This document shows, one piece after another, positions 31,980-41,737 of a stretch of DNA of 64,000 nt. The translations under genes and the position numbers were made by a program. The notes under the pieces were generated by a model. The model was not told the origin of the DNA. It ran no database searches and saw only the letters and a list, made by a program, of their open reading frames with translations. The stretch is from positions 4,521,279-4,585,278 of the forward strand of contig JAJEKV010000067.1 of assembly GCA_021234155.1 (NCBI GenBank), in the 5' to 3' direction. Numbering within the stretch: the first letter of the stretch is position 1; the number at the start of each line of letters is the position of its first letter. The stretch is from Isoetes taiwanensis (taxonomy: Eukaryota; Streptophyta; Lycopodiopsida; Isoetales; Isoetaceae).

Positions 31980-33996
31980 TTAGATTTACTCTTACCCTTT
32001 CTTGCTGGCGGAAAGACAAAATGTGTATTAAGAATAGATCAGGTACTCAGGCACTTTTGGAGCTTTCTAATTTTTATGCAAATAAAGTGCTGGATTTGAT
32101 TCGAATAGAATAGCCGAGCTAGGGTTATGATGTAGGCAGGAAGATTACACATCTTGCACCGGGCTTTTTGAGGGAGGAGTCTGGCGGCTGGGTATATTTT
32201 TTGTCTAGCCAGCTTCAATTGGATTGCCTACCCCGACAATCGCATCGATCCGAGACATCGGATCGCCATTCTAGAATGGGACGAGCATGCATGTCATGCA
32301 TGCATGCGGGCGGTGCATGCCCGTTTTGGGTTGGGAGTTCGCTATTTCGCAGCGCTGCCGCGATCCACGCCTCATCGGCGCTTCCTCTTCTCTCGCCAGC
32401 ACTTTATTCTCTTTGAATTGTTTCCGTGCGGGGGAGGGCTTCTTCCCCGCCTGGTTTAGCCAATTTGGCGATCTTTCTTGCTATCCTTTACTGGCCTTTG
32501 GCCTCGGCCCCGCGGACCTCGCCCTGATCCTAGTTTGTAAGGAAGTTCTCTCGTAGCTCTGGGCGCTTTGTTGGTTTTTGCGAGTCCCATTCTAGACCGC
32601 ATCGATCCGAGACATCGGATCGCCATTCTAGAATGGGACGAAAGCATGCATGTCATGCATGCATGCGGGCGTGCATGCCCGCTTTGGGTTGGGAGTTCGC
32701 TATTTCAGCGCCGTTTCGTGATCCACGCCTCATCGGGCGCTTCCTCTTCTCTCTCGCCAGCACCTTTATTCTCTTTGAACCCACCCCCCCCTTCTTTGTT
32801 TATTGTACAAGTTATGTTTATCATGTTTTTCACCCACTGGGTGATGCTTTTTCCACCACCGGGTGATGCTATTCTCGGGGTATGTTTCTCGCTTGTTGTG
32901 TTGGTGATGTGCGTGTACAGTTGGCGAAGCCGCATCCGCTTTCGACTTCTCCATGGGGGGTTTTGGGAGCGATTCTATGCCTTACGCTTGTCTAAGCCCC
33001 CTTGCCGTCAAGGCTTATCACTAGGGTTTTTCCTCGAAAACCCGAAGGGCGGGTTTTTAATCCCCGTGATAAGCTTTCGCAGTACATCAGCCACTCATCT
33101 ATTAGCATTGTATTTGTTTTGGGGTCCAAATGATATAATTGGATTTTCCCTTTATTTTTCGTGGGTAGTTCGTGATGTGTGCGGCTACCCATCGGCCCAC
33201 CATTGTAGAAAATCACGAGATGAATGAGAAGCCTATCTATCGGGCGCTTTGTTGGTTTCTTTATGCAGTCCCATTCTAGAATGCAAGATTTTATTTGATG
33301 CAATTCATGTGTGATTTATTTGAGTAAAGCCGAGAGACCGTAATCCATGAAGCGGTGGCAGCTTCTATGAGCAGAGTGGCAGTCGCTCTTCTTATTAATC
33401 GATTTGTTTCTTTATTTCACTTCTTTGTATCTCTAAGAAGAGTAAAATGTGCAAAGGATACCGGTGGTATAGCCGGTCTTCTATGCTACTTCAAAAGTAG
33501 TATACGTGTAGATTTGGTGGTAGTTGCCATGATTAACAAGATGGATGTGCTTATTTATCAAGGATGTATGGGCTCCTTTGATGGGACAATGGAAGTGGAA
33601 GACTCCCTTTACTGTGGTGACCCTTTCAAATGAGATTGCCGAGCTAGGGGCTATACAGAGCTTCTATATCCCCGTGACTAGGCTTTTAGGGGAGGAGTCC
33701 GGGCGGCCGGGCTTGTACTAAGCCCAACCAGCTTTAGGCTATCCGGGACCCCCACAATGCAAAGACTCTACTATGCACCTCTGACACAACATTTTGAGAA
33801 TCGGGTTTCTTTTAACCATTGTTAGCTATCTTATACTTCTTTTGTTTTGTTTGTTACTCATTTGAATAAGTTTCAGTTCAGAGGATGAAGAGGTTGAGGT
33901 TACTCAGACTGTAGTAATCCCTCGCGGAAGTTTGAAACATTGTACTGTGACTTTTTATTATATAAAATATAAAAACTTCCATTTCTCCAAAAAAAA
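31980..33996 (+). mobile_element. Poly(A) retroposon of about 2 kb with 12-bp target duplication
   Basis: The sequence ATTGCTCCACCC occurs at 31968-31979 and again at 33997-34008. The intervening 2.0 kb ends in an A run (33989-33997) right before the second copy, preceded by ATTATATAAAATATAAAAACTTCC. This is the signature of LINE-machinery insertion on the plus strand. Removing it joins the DUF7869-family frame (RKFLWGGAILNTDALRT) with no shift. Inside are internal direct repeats (32230-32415 against 32595-32785; 32150-32235 against 33690-33765) and no recognisable protein, so it looks like a non-coding passenger transcript or SINE-like composite. Confidence 0.85.
32230..32785 (+). repeat. 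Direct repeat of about 190 bp with nested hairpins
   Basis: Copies at 32230-32415 and 32595-32785 share CGCATCGATCCGAGACATCGG, CCATTCTAGAATGGGACGA, GCATGCATGTCATGCATGCA and TTGGGTTGGGAGTTCGCTAT. Inside the second copy TCCCATTCTAGA pairs with TCTAGAATGGGA around an inner CGATCCGA/TCGGATCG stem. The spacing is about 365 bp. Confidence 0.85.
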
Positions 33997-34008
33997 ATTG
34001 CTCCACCC

Positions 34009-34956
34009 CAAAGAAATTTTCGTGATGATCTCAGATGTCTCAAATGTCCCCAATTGTCCTCGATTGATTCTCCAAGTTGTTTTCAAAGGTATGATTTAAA
34101 GATCCACATGAAAATTCAATCATCGTGCCAGAGGTCCAAAGGAGAAGTGGCCCAAGGCACCTACACCATGCCCGCATGAGAGCACCAGAACACTCACCTT
34201 CAATCGCTCACCCCTCCATACGCACTTTTTGCTAGCTTTTCTAGACGAGGAACCATGGTCTTATTCTGATCCATCTTATCATGTATAATGGTTAAAGCAT
34301 GTTCAGGAGATTGATGAGACAAAGCTCTCCATGACCAGTAGAGACTCCTGCATGAAAGTTGAGCTGTCATGTGAGATTTCCTTTCTACGGCAAGCTCCCT
34401 TCTTTCATTTGGTTCTCTAGTCTTGGCAAGCTTCTCCTTTATCACAATACAGGTATTATATACACTTAGAAAATGCTATCCTTTTAGCGATTGCTACCTC
34501 TGAGTGGTTCTCCTTCCATGCTGACAAGAAGGACGAGGGAGAAACATGTTTTCTTGTCATCCCGTGCACGCTAATATCCATCTCTTGATGTATGTCTTTT
34601 TTAGTCAAGATGGAAGGTAATCCCTTCACATTCTCTCTAGTGCCTCCACTCGTAACCTTTAAGCGGTGTGGCATAGTCTCAGCATTTTCATCTATATACA
34701 TAGATAACACAGTAGTTCCGGCCAGTGTATGAGATCTTCTCTTCTTAGATCCGGAGTTTCCATGCTCCGCAATCCTGTGGCCACTCAAAAATAGCTTCCT
34801 CCATTTGTAAAATGTAGAAATGGGTATACCAAAAGCACTATGCCATGCCTTCACGCAGACTTGCTTGTTGTTCAGCATTAGCTTTGTGACAGTTCCATTC
34901 TCTGAGCAAAGATCTAGCATATTGAACGCAAAAAGTTGTGCTGCTCGAGCTTTCAT
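34009..34956 (-). pseudogene. DUF7869-family protein, N-terminal half
   Basis: Two minus-strand frames (34456-34956 and 34200-34445) and a decayed link (34009-34199) form the region before the DUF7869 core. The first carries VCVKAWHSAFGIPISTFYKW, resembling a small helix-turn-helix, plus TKKDIHQEM. The second has SCRSLYWSWRALSHQSPEHA and LTIIHDKMDQNKTMVPRLEK. IIHDKMD holds the first conserved Asp. In the link, GHFSFGPLAR and ENNLENQSRTIGDI fragments appear in shifting frames. A frame change between the two frames and stops in the link show decay. It is one gene with the pieces at 31608-31979 and 29205-30137. Confidence 0.65.
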
Positions 34957-34999
34957 GTTCCAAAGAAAAGGTCCTCATGCAAAGCTATCTCTTTAAACG

Positions 35000-35393
35000 G
35001 AAATTAGCACAACATCTCTTCATGCAAAGAAAGCGAGGACCCGAACCGCAAGATATCGCCGGGTTTGTGGTTTTTCTTTTTACATTTGTTTAGGCCGAGC
35101 TGGTCCGGCCTTCCCGCTTACCATGTGGTATTGTCTTTTTTTTTGGTATTCCAACCTCCGCCCGATAGCATAAGGTTCTTTTCTCGAGCTCTATCTCCTT
35201 CACGGCCTAAACTAGACTTGAACCGAATACCGCCTACTAGAACAGACAGCCAAGATAGAAATATTGTTCCGCATGGGCAAATGTGTTCATAATAGAAACC
35301 CCTATCCATTCTTCACCCAAGCTTCATGTCGGACACAACATGGTTTGATCTGCGAAGACGATGACACTCAAGCATAAGGCATATTGCAAAGAC
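35000..35393. other. Gene-poor stretch
   Basis: No supported feature; short open frames only. Confidence 0.4.
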
Positions 35394-35800
35394 TCATGCA
35401 AAGAACGAGCATGTCTTCTCCACTAGTTGATCTCTAGAAATCCCATGCACTTCACTTGGTTTACTGTTTTCTACACTACCATTTTCTCTGACCTGCCAAT
35501 TTATCCGTTTAATCTGACCAGGTGGTGTGCAAACATCGGTTGCTGCATCGATTTCATTCTTAACGTCGATTTTGCACCAAAGAACAAAGCTACCGATAGC
35601 TTCGCCTAGCTTGTCCAATTCCGGTTCTGGAAACGGGAGTGGTATCTGCCCATCAAACACAACTACAACAGAAACTACTATCAAATCCTCTGGCACAGGA
35701 ACGTTGTGGTGGTGCAAGAAGTTGTGCACTCTGCCTTCAACCACTTTCTTCCCCAACAAGTAGAATGACTGTAAAGCTTCCATCATACAAAACAGGTCAA
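35394..35800 (-). pseudogene. DUF8039-like transposon-associated domain
   Basis: The minus strand reads GKKVVEGRVHNFLHHHNVPV, VVSVVVVFDGQIPLPFPEPE and LDKLGEAIGSFVLWCKIDV. It matches the pattern of the beta-rich domain found in plant En/Spm (CACTA) transposon proteins and annotated as DUF8039 (a V-x-G start, a His-x-V-P turn, then an x-x-x-V-G-E-A-x-G-S-x-V-x-W end). The open frame extends to 35990 but upstream residues include repeat DNA (CCAGAGGATCGCGATCGCGA). It is probably an exon of a larger, lost gene. The role in CACTA proteins is not well defined. Confidence 0.55.
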
Positions 35801-35813
35801 CATTGCTCGTCAA

Positions 35814-35965
35814 CAACGCGATCGCGATCCTCTGGACCACATTGGTAAAAAAATAACGGATATTAAAATATCTATAGCCCACTAAAAAATCATTTTCCTC
35901 TAGGATTGCAGGACAGAATACCTCCACGAGATCGCGATCGCGATCCTCTGGACCACATTGGTACA
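35814..35965. repeat. Duplicated GATCGCGATC-containing block
   Basis: GCGATCGCGATCCTCTGGAC followed by CACATTGGTA occurs at 35818-35850 and 35932-35963. The linker TTTTCCTCTAGGATTGC between the copies is repeated at 36099-36113 and beyond the element at 39990. Confidence 0.75.
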
Positions 35966-36593
35966 AAAATAATTGAGGAACAGTATTCATGTTCCCATCA
36001 AATATTATTTTATGAGCTTTGCTCTAACTAAAATCTTCTTCAGCTCAAACTAAAATCTTCTTCAGCTCTAACTTAAATATACATGGTCTATTAAAAAATC
36101 ATTTTCCTCTAGGAACAAGGTTGCAAATTAAACGGGAGTGTTGCAGAACTCCCGTTTCAAAGATTCCCTTAAGAAAAACACCATGCTCTTAAAATTGGCC
36201 TTTTTTGGATAAACTTGAGAATTTCAAAGGGTTCAGGTTTTTTTCCCCCCATTTTGGCTCCTTATTAAGTGACAAGTTTGTTTTTTCCAAAGAAACAGCC
36301 TTGAAAATGGCAAAATGTAGACATGAATACATAATCTCTGAAAGAGAGATATCAAAAACATCAAAGTAGAGAAGAAAAAATAATAATTATTTCTTTAAAT
36401 TTTTTCAGTACATCAATTTGGCACCCTCAAAATTTGGTGTGTATCGAACAACACGCTCGTCAGACGTTGCAACTGGGTATCTGTGCCAAGTCTCCACGTT
36501 TAGTTGTTCCATCAAACATGTTTGACGTTCTAGTGGCTAAATAAAAAACGAGAAAATAAGCGAGTAAATAATTGAACGGACACATAAAACAAA

Positions 36594-36745
36594 AGTGTAT
36601 TCTGGAATACACTTTTGCTTTTCTAAAAAATGAACGTGTATTCCAGAATACACTTTGAATTTTCGTAAAAAGCAAAAGTGTATTCTAGAATACACTTTTG
36701 CTTTCCTGAGAAAGCAAACGTGTATACTGGAATACACCTAAACTT
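36594..36745. repeat. Left cluster of GTGTATTC palindromes
   Basis: Four copies of GTGTATTCYRGAATACAC or one-base variants are spaced by 20-35 bp and separated by AAAGCAAA-type linkers. Confidence 0.88.
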
Positions 36746-37445
36746 TCTAAGAAATCAAACGTGTTTTGCGGAACGACATGTTGCCTACCATTTGGTTAAG
36801 GATTTATTTCCTACCATTTAGGGGACCCCGTTTAATATGCAACCTCCTTATTTTTGTTGAGGATGAAAACCAGGGAATCATATAAGGACCCAAATCTAAA
36901 TCTATGTTTAAACAAAAAAAGATCAAATCATGTCTAACGGTAATATTATTTCCATGTAATGCCAATCTATATTTATCAGTTTTGTTTGTTAATTTAAGCA
37001 TTAAGTAAAGCCTTACCAAATATGTTGCAGCATTAATGGCTTAATATGTAATTGTAAGTAGACATTTTAACATCAATACTAATGTCTAAGACATGCATGT
37101 GATGTACTTTCAATTCAAAACTTATCCCCAAGATACGCAACCGCAGGAATAAAACATTCTCAATCCTTATTCTAAATCTGCAAACTATGCCCCAGATCTA
37201 TGTGTAGATATTATGTACAAGTTCATCTTCTAAACATAAGATGCAGTAACTGGAAATCATGTCAATTCAGCAAAAACTTGCATTACAGATAGAAGTATCT
37301 TGCAACATTATTCCTTCATTATTGTAGAAATAACTTACATACAGCATCTAACAGATCCTAGTGCCAATTAAGGCAAATTGTTACCTCATAATGAGAAACA
37401 TAGACATATAATGTGAATATTTGGTAGATCAATTCAGAAATTCAT

Positions 37446-37742
37446 CTACATACAACTTAAAAATCTTCCACCACCAGACTGGAATGTGACAGTTGCATCC
37501 AAAACATCAATCCATGATAAAAAGTTCAAGGAGAGATTATTTTCTGTTACCTGATTTAAGGGGATTTCATCAGTAAGGTCCTCAATGGCTTGTTGTGAGT
37601 CCTCCATCAGCACATAATCTTGATCATTGTCCTCATTTTTGTATGCACTGGCTGCTCTGCTGCTTGTATTGATGAATTTCCTGATCTCTGTCTGTTTCTT
37701 GGCACTGCCAAGATCTATGCAATGTGCCGTAGCTAGCTGCAC
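37446..37742 (-). CDS. Unassigned open frame within the TIR element
   Basis: A 98-codon minus-strand frame with an acidic centre (YKNEDNDQDYVLMEDSQQAI). No domain is recognised. It could be an exon of the element's own gene. Neighbouring frames at 37633-37824 overlap it and are shadows. Confidence 0.25.
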   Translation of the reverse strand: MQLATAHCIDLGSAKKQTEIRKFINTSSRAASAYKNEDNDQDYVLMEDSQQAIEDLTDEIPLNQVTENNLSLNFLSWIDVLDATVTFQSGGGRFLSCM

Positions 37743-38339
37743 TAGTTTGGCTTTCTTGATGGTCTTTGTACCACCAGTATCTGTCAGCAGTGTCTATGCC
37801 TGCATCCCTAAGCATGGCCTCCAACGTGTGCTTGCTGGGACCCTTATTGGGTGCACCTTCCGGTCATGACTAACAATACTAAGCAATGAAATAACAATTG
37901 CAGGGGGAAAGACCTTACTGTTGGAGCCTCAAACAAGTGCAATTTTTGCATGAAAACTATGACGAATATGATAATGCTTATTGTTAAACTATCTAAGAAC
38001 TTGATTAGGCTGGATTTCATCACCATCATTCGAATCTTCACCATTGCTTTAGTTTAGCTCCTCTGCTTCCTAAGAGTCTGCAAGTCTGAAATATTTGTGA
38101 TGTTATTACTTGGAGCTTGCTTGCTGTTGCCCTCAGTTTGAGTGATAAATCTCACAAGCCCTCCATCATTCTTGTGTGCTACTGGAGCCACCAACTTGTA
38201 TTTGCAAACAAATCTTTCAGGGAAAAAAAGAACACGTGATGCAGCAGGTAAACACAGGGCTCTTGCGACATTCTTGAAAGGAAATTTAGGCCACCTCCGT
38301 GTTGTGCCACAAAGATCTCTTAGATTAGAACAAGAAGCT

Positions 38340-38715
38340 CCGAAACGTGGCCAAGATCAGCTTGTTTGGCCATGGATGGGAGTTATAAAAAATATTAGCA
38401 CCAAGATTAGTGACGGCAAAAGAGTAGGGCCTGGAAATGGGGAGATTAAAGACAGATTTGCCGAGTTCAACCTCAAGGGCGCTGATGTTCTGTGGAAATT
38501 TCACAGGCCATTTGGGCATGGCTGTGCTTAAATTTGATGGTAGCATGCAAGGATATGAAGATGCAGAGGCATTCGAGAGAAGTTTTTGAGCAAAGAACGT
38601 GGAAAGAACATGTGGCAGCGGGGGAATTATAGATGCGATGAGCTAGAGGGATGGCTAGCAAGGGCTGAGGATTATGTAACTGCTTGGAAGGCTGAGCAAG
38701 TGTTCCATTGTGTAT
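38340..38715 (+). pseudogene. XS-domain (SGS3/FDM-like) gene fragment inside the TIR element
   Basis: The plus strand reads LVWPWMGVIKNISTKISDGK, RVGPGNGEIKDRFAEFNLKG and LWKFHRPFGHG. It then continues in a second frame as LKFDGSMQGYEDAEAFERSF and in a third as NYRCDELEGWLARAEDYV. These are successive blocks of the XS domain (WPPMG start, DG-x-x-VG, GH-x-G, GW-x-AR-A-x-DY end). Plant XS-domain proteins such as SGS3 and IDN2/FDM bind RNA in silencing and RNA-directed DNA methylation. Two frameshifts and missing zinc-finger and coiled-coil parts make this a dead fragment. It lies within 36114-39989, so it was probably captured by or inserted in that element. Confidence 0.75.
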
Positions 38716-39164
38716 TCTGCCTTGCACTGTAAGATCTATTCTAAGATCTATTCTGGAACTCTTGATTAGATATAAACAGTGTGCATTTGCTTACTCCTTG
38801 CTTTTTGCTCATCGCCTCAATCTCTGGCCTGCTTAGCCGCAGAGCCTTCTTATGAAAAAAATACAAAAGAAAAAGCTTACCTGCTCTTATGTTTGTCTGC
38901 GATTATGCTTGTTTGCTCTGCGCCCTCATTCACCCAGCATAATTGCCCAAGACTCAAGACGATTTGTTGCCCTCATGCTTTGTTGACCCAAAGACGATTT
39001 GTTAAAAAATTTGCTCCGATCAACCCAAGACGATGTGGCCACCGATTGTTTGTCCTGTAGCAAAAACCCATTTACAAGCCAACGCCATACTAAAATTGTA
39101 GGTGCTAAGTCCACAGAAAGAAATCGCCCAGAAAAACAAAATGCAAAATAAAAACTGAAAACCA

Positions 39165-39625
39165 AAACGTATTCCGGAATACAAAGTGTATTCCGAAATA
39201 AGATTCCCTGTTTCTTTTTGAACCTATATCCTGTATCCCTGGTCCCCACAAAACAAAAACAAAAATCCTTTTTTATTTATACCACAATCCTGTATCCCCA
39301 CAAAACAAAAAAAAAAGATCCGAAGTTGTTGGTTTGTTTTTCTCTTTCACTAATCCCTTCATTATTTAGAACTATTTTTATGTTTCAATTGAAACAAAAA
39401 GATTGCAAGGTCATTGAAAATCTGAAAAATTCGGAAAATTGCAAGATCACTGTCGAGTCTCAAAAACTTGTACAGCAAAATTGTATTCTGGAATACACTT
39501 CGGATGTCGAGCAAAACCAAAAGTGTATTCTGGAATACACTTTGACTTTCGAGAAAAGCAAAAGTGTATTCCGGAATACACTTCTGTTATTCTTGAATAG
39601 AAAAAGTATATTCCGGAATACAATT
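39165..39625. repeat. Right cluster of GTATTCCGGAATAC palindromes
   Basis: At least six copies or variants (TATTCTGGAATACACTT, GTGTATTCCGGAATACACTT, TATTCCGGAATACA) occur within 460 bp. They use the same palindrome core as the left cluster. Confidence 0.88.
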
Positions 39626-40004
39626 TTGGTACTTTAAAATATTATATCATTAACAAATGTCTCATTGTAACCTAAAAGTACGTTTTCTGGAATACGATCC
39701 AAGCTAACAAAATGTTGTGTAGGACGTACACTTAAATTAGTGGTTTTCTCTAAAAACACACTTCAAGTAAATTCTAACTGTTAGGAAAAGTGTCACTTTG
39801 ACATAGTCAATTTTCTCTTTGCACAAAAAAATGAGTGATTTTCTTGGGGGTCAAAATGCATTTTTATGACAAAAATAAAAATTTTACCCCATTTAGCTCT
39901 CTTTTTTTGAAAAAAAAAAAGAATCTTCGAGGAATATTCCTTTTGCTCCCGTTTCAATGATTTGCTCCCATTTCTATTGCAACCCTGTTTAGGATTTACC
40001 TCCA

Positions 40005-40065
40005 CAAGATCGCAGTCGCGATTAGCGTTAAACGACAATAACTCAGCAGGATCGCAGTCGCGATT
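40005..40065. repeat. GATCGCAGTCGCGATT palindrome pair
   Basis: AGATCGCAGTCGCGATTA and GGATCGCAGTCGCGATTC lie 33 bp apart. They are members of the GATCGCG-N-CGCGATC palindrome family scattered from 35.8 to 45.4 kb. Confidence 0.8.
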
Positions 40066-40548
40066 CCTTTAGGCAGAAATCTGAGCCTGTGATGTTGAAC
40101 AAAGAAAACCCTACCCGAGTAAGTCTTCCAAATTAGCTGTATACGTAAATGTTAATTGCAACTGTTATTTCCACAACGAATGTCTATTGTACCTTTAATT
40201 AGAATGGAGATCACCCAACATTAGGATCATTTTGTAGCCCCATTCTAAAGGCATCGAATAAGCCACTCTATGCCTGAAACCGAGCTGTCTAAGCCCTTCA
40301 TAACTCCATTCCTCCGAGAAATGCACCATTGGTGGACGGGCTCTAGTGGTGGACAGCATATACCATATTAAGGATGGTGTTATTACAGTAAAGTGAATGG
40401 TGTGGTTGTGGAGGGACGCAATCATAAATAATTTGAGGCTAGAATTCCAGAAAACCTCTTATTTGTTTAATTTGATGCTAGAACTCTTATCTGGGACATA
40501 GGAATTGCAATATCCTCTCAGCTCGCACTTTGTAATCACATATTACTA

Positions 40549-40980
40549 TTATCTCCCATACATAAACAACAAAACATCACTCACCTCCTGAATTGAGTAA
40601 TATCGGGTAGCATATGCAGTGAAGGCCTTAGGATTGTGACCCCTGGCAGCTTGCGAGACTCGAGCGCCTTCAAGAACAGAGCGAGCGCCTTCAAGAACAG
40701 ATCGGGGGCCTTCAAGAACAGTTAGGGCACCTGCAGAAACAGATCGAGCGCCTTCAGGAACTGCTCGCTTGAATTCAAAATTGAATTCCCGCCAACAAGA
40801 ACGAGCGCAAACTTCAGTTGCTAATTTGAAAGTAGCTGTCCATTTCCGTCCGTAATTCCTCTGCGCAGACATGCCAGAAAATATTGCATTATTCCGTGGG
40901 GCTTTTATTACGCGGTGATTTCGTACAGGATTTGGTTGCATGTCTCCCTCGGGGTACAGAATTTGAATCCGGACGTCCAA
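40549..40980 (-). CDS. Open frame with a heptad repeat (GARSVLE), function unknown
   Basis: This 143-codon minus-strand frame contains five tandem seven-residue units (GARSVSA, GALTVLE, GPRSVLE, GARSVLE, GARVSQA). They are encoded by 21-bp repeats at about 40660-40765 (GCGCCTTCAAGAACAGA units). The N-terminal part (MDVRIQILYPEGDMQPNPVR) and C-terminal part have no recognised domain. Rapid expansion of 21-bp units inside a frame could equally be a minisatellite that happens to stay open. Confidence 0.3.
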   Translation of the reverse strand: MDVRIQILYPEGDMQPNPVRNHRVIKAPRNNAIFSGMSAQRNYGRKWTATFKLATEVCARSCWREFNFEFKRAVPEGARSVSAGALTVLEGPRSVLEGARSVLEGARVSQAARGHNPKAFTAYATRYYSIQEVSDVLLFMYGR

Positions 40981-41297
40981 ATCCAGAGGTACCTCTTGTC
41001 CGGAACATGTCTTAATTATAGCAACTTTGTTACGCCTCCATAAATGATGGCGGCTGCATTAATGGTGTATAATTAATGATGCCGGCTGCAATAATGGCGT
41101 GCAATTATGACGCTCAGAGCTCGCACGTGTGGCATTAATTTTCGGCGTCCGCGGGAGTGCTATTTGTTCTCAGAATTCCCCAAAAGTTTCTTAAGGGGTG
41201 CAGCGCCATCGAGGAATTCCGCGCCTTCAGCTCTATTGCGTCTTCGATCGCCGACCCAGGAAACCCACTTCTCAATCTTTTCCAGCGCCCGCGATCC

Positions 41298-41680
41298 ATG
41301 GCACCTAAAGCCAGTCTCAGAGAAGGTAAGATTTCGTCCCCTAAGCTCATGAAGATCGCGGCCGCGTTATTTTTCGAGAATGCGTGTTTTATTTCGCATT
41401 TCATGTTTTCGGTCTTGTGGAGTGCTCGGCAGGATCACGACCGCGATCTTGTGGAGTGCTCGGCAGGATCGCGACCGCGATCTCTTGGAGTGCTTTGTTT
41501 ATTTCGTAGCATCAGCTTTAACACAGCATTTCTTTTGCTTGCAGCTTTGGATTTGTTTCGTGGTCCGGATGTTGAGCCTACCAAGATCATCACACCTTCA
41601 AATGAAAGGAAATGGTGCATTGAAATTGCACAAGCAAATCCTCAGACTAAAGGTGACCGCAGAAAAGACCTGTGCTAGTT
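41298..41680 (+). pseudogene. 5' exons of the ParB/methyltransferase-like gene
   Basis: A short first exon (41298-41325, MAPKASLRE) is followed by a GT...AG intron. The intron contains two GATCGCGACCGCGATC palindromes and a CTTGCAG acceptor (41544). Exon 2 reads ALDLFRGPDVEPTKIITPSN, then ERKWCIEIAQANPQTKGDRR, before a stop. The neighbouring frame continues KRPVLVPPDWQES, a stop, then GHTTDRDSDCNVGGHKNNVQ into the next block at 41738. One frameshift and one stop therefore separate this from the rest. I do not recognise a domain in this N-terminal part. Confidence 0.5.
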
Positions 41681-41737
41681 CCTCCGGACTGGCAAGAAAG
41701 CTAAGGACATACAACAGATAGGGATAGTGATTGCAAT

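Larger units (their letters stand above)
36114..39989. mobile_element. TIR transposon with subterminal 18-bp palindromes
   Basis: The left end AACAAGGTTGCAA is inversely matched by TTGCAACCCTGTT at the right end. TAGG (36110-36113 and 39990-39993) flanks both sides. The surrounding sequence, TTTTCCTCTAGG followed by ATTTACCTCCACAAGATCGC, resembles an empty site at 35890-35935. Near each end lie clusters of GTGTATTCYGGAATACAC palindromes, four around 36594-36740 and six or more around 39170-39620, a layout typical of transposase-binding subterminal repeats in CACTA and hAT elements. No full transposase is recognised inside. A decayed XS-domain gene is present. Target length of 3-4 bp leans toward CACTA-like. 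Confidence 0.75.

Noticed and set aside
32287-33227. 219-codon open frame inside the poly(A) retroposon
   Set aside because: It runs across a direct-repeat copy, has no recognisable domain, and the equivalent repeat copy does not preserve the frame.
36114-39989. Assignment to the hAT superfamily
   Set aside because: The flanking duplication is 3-4 bp (TAGG or AGG), not 8 bp, and ends are not CAGGG-like.
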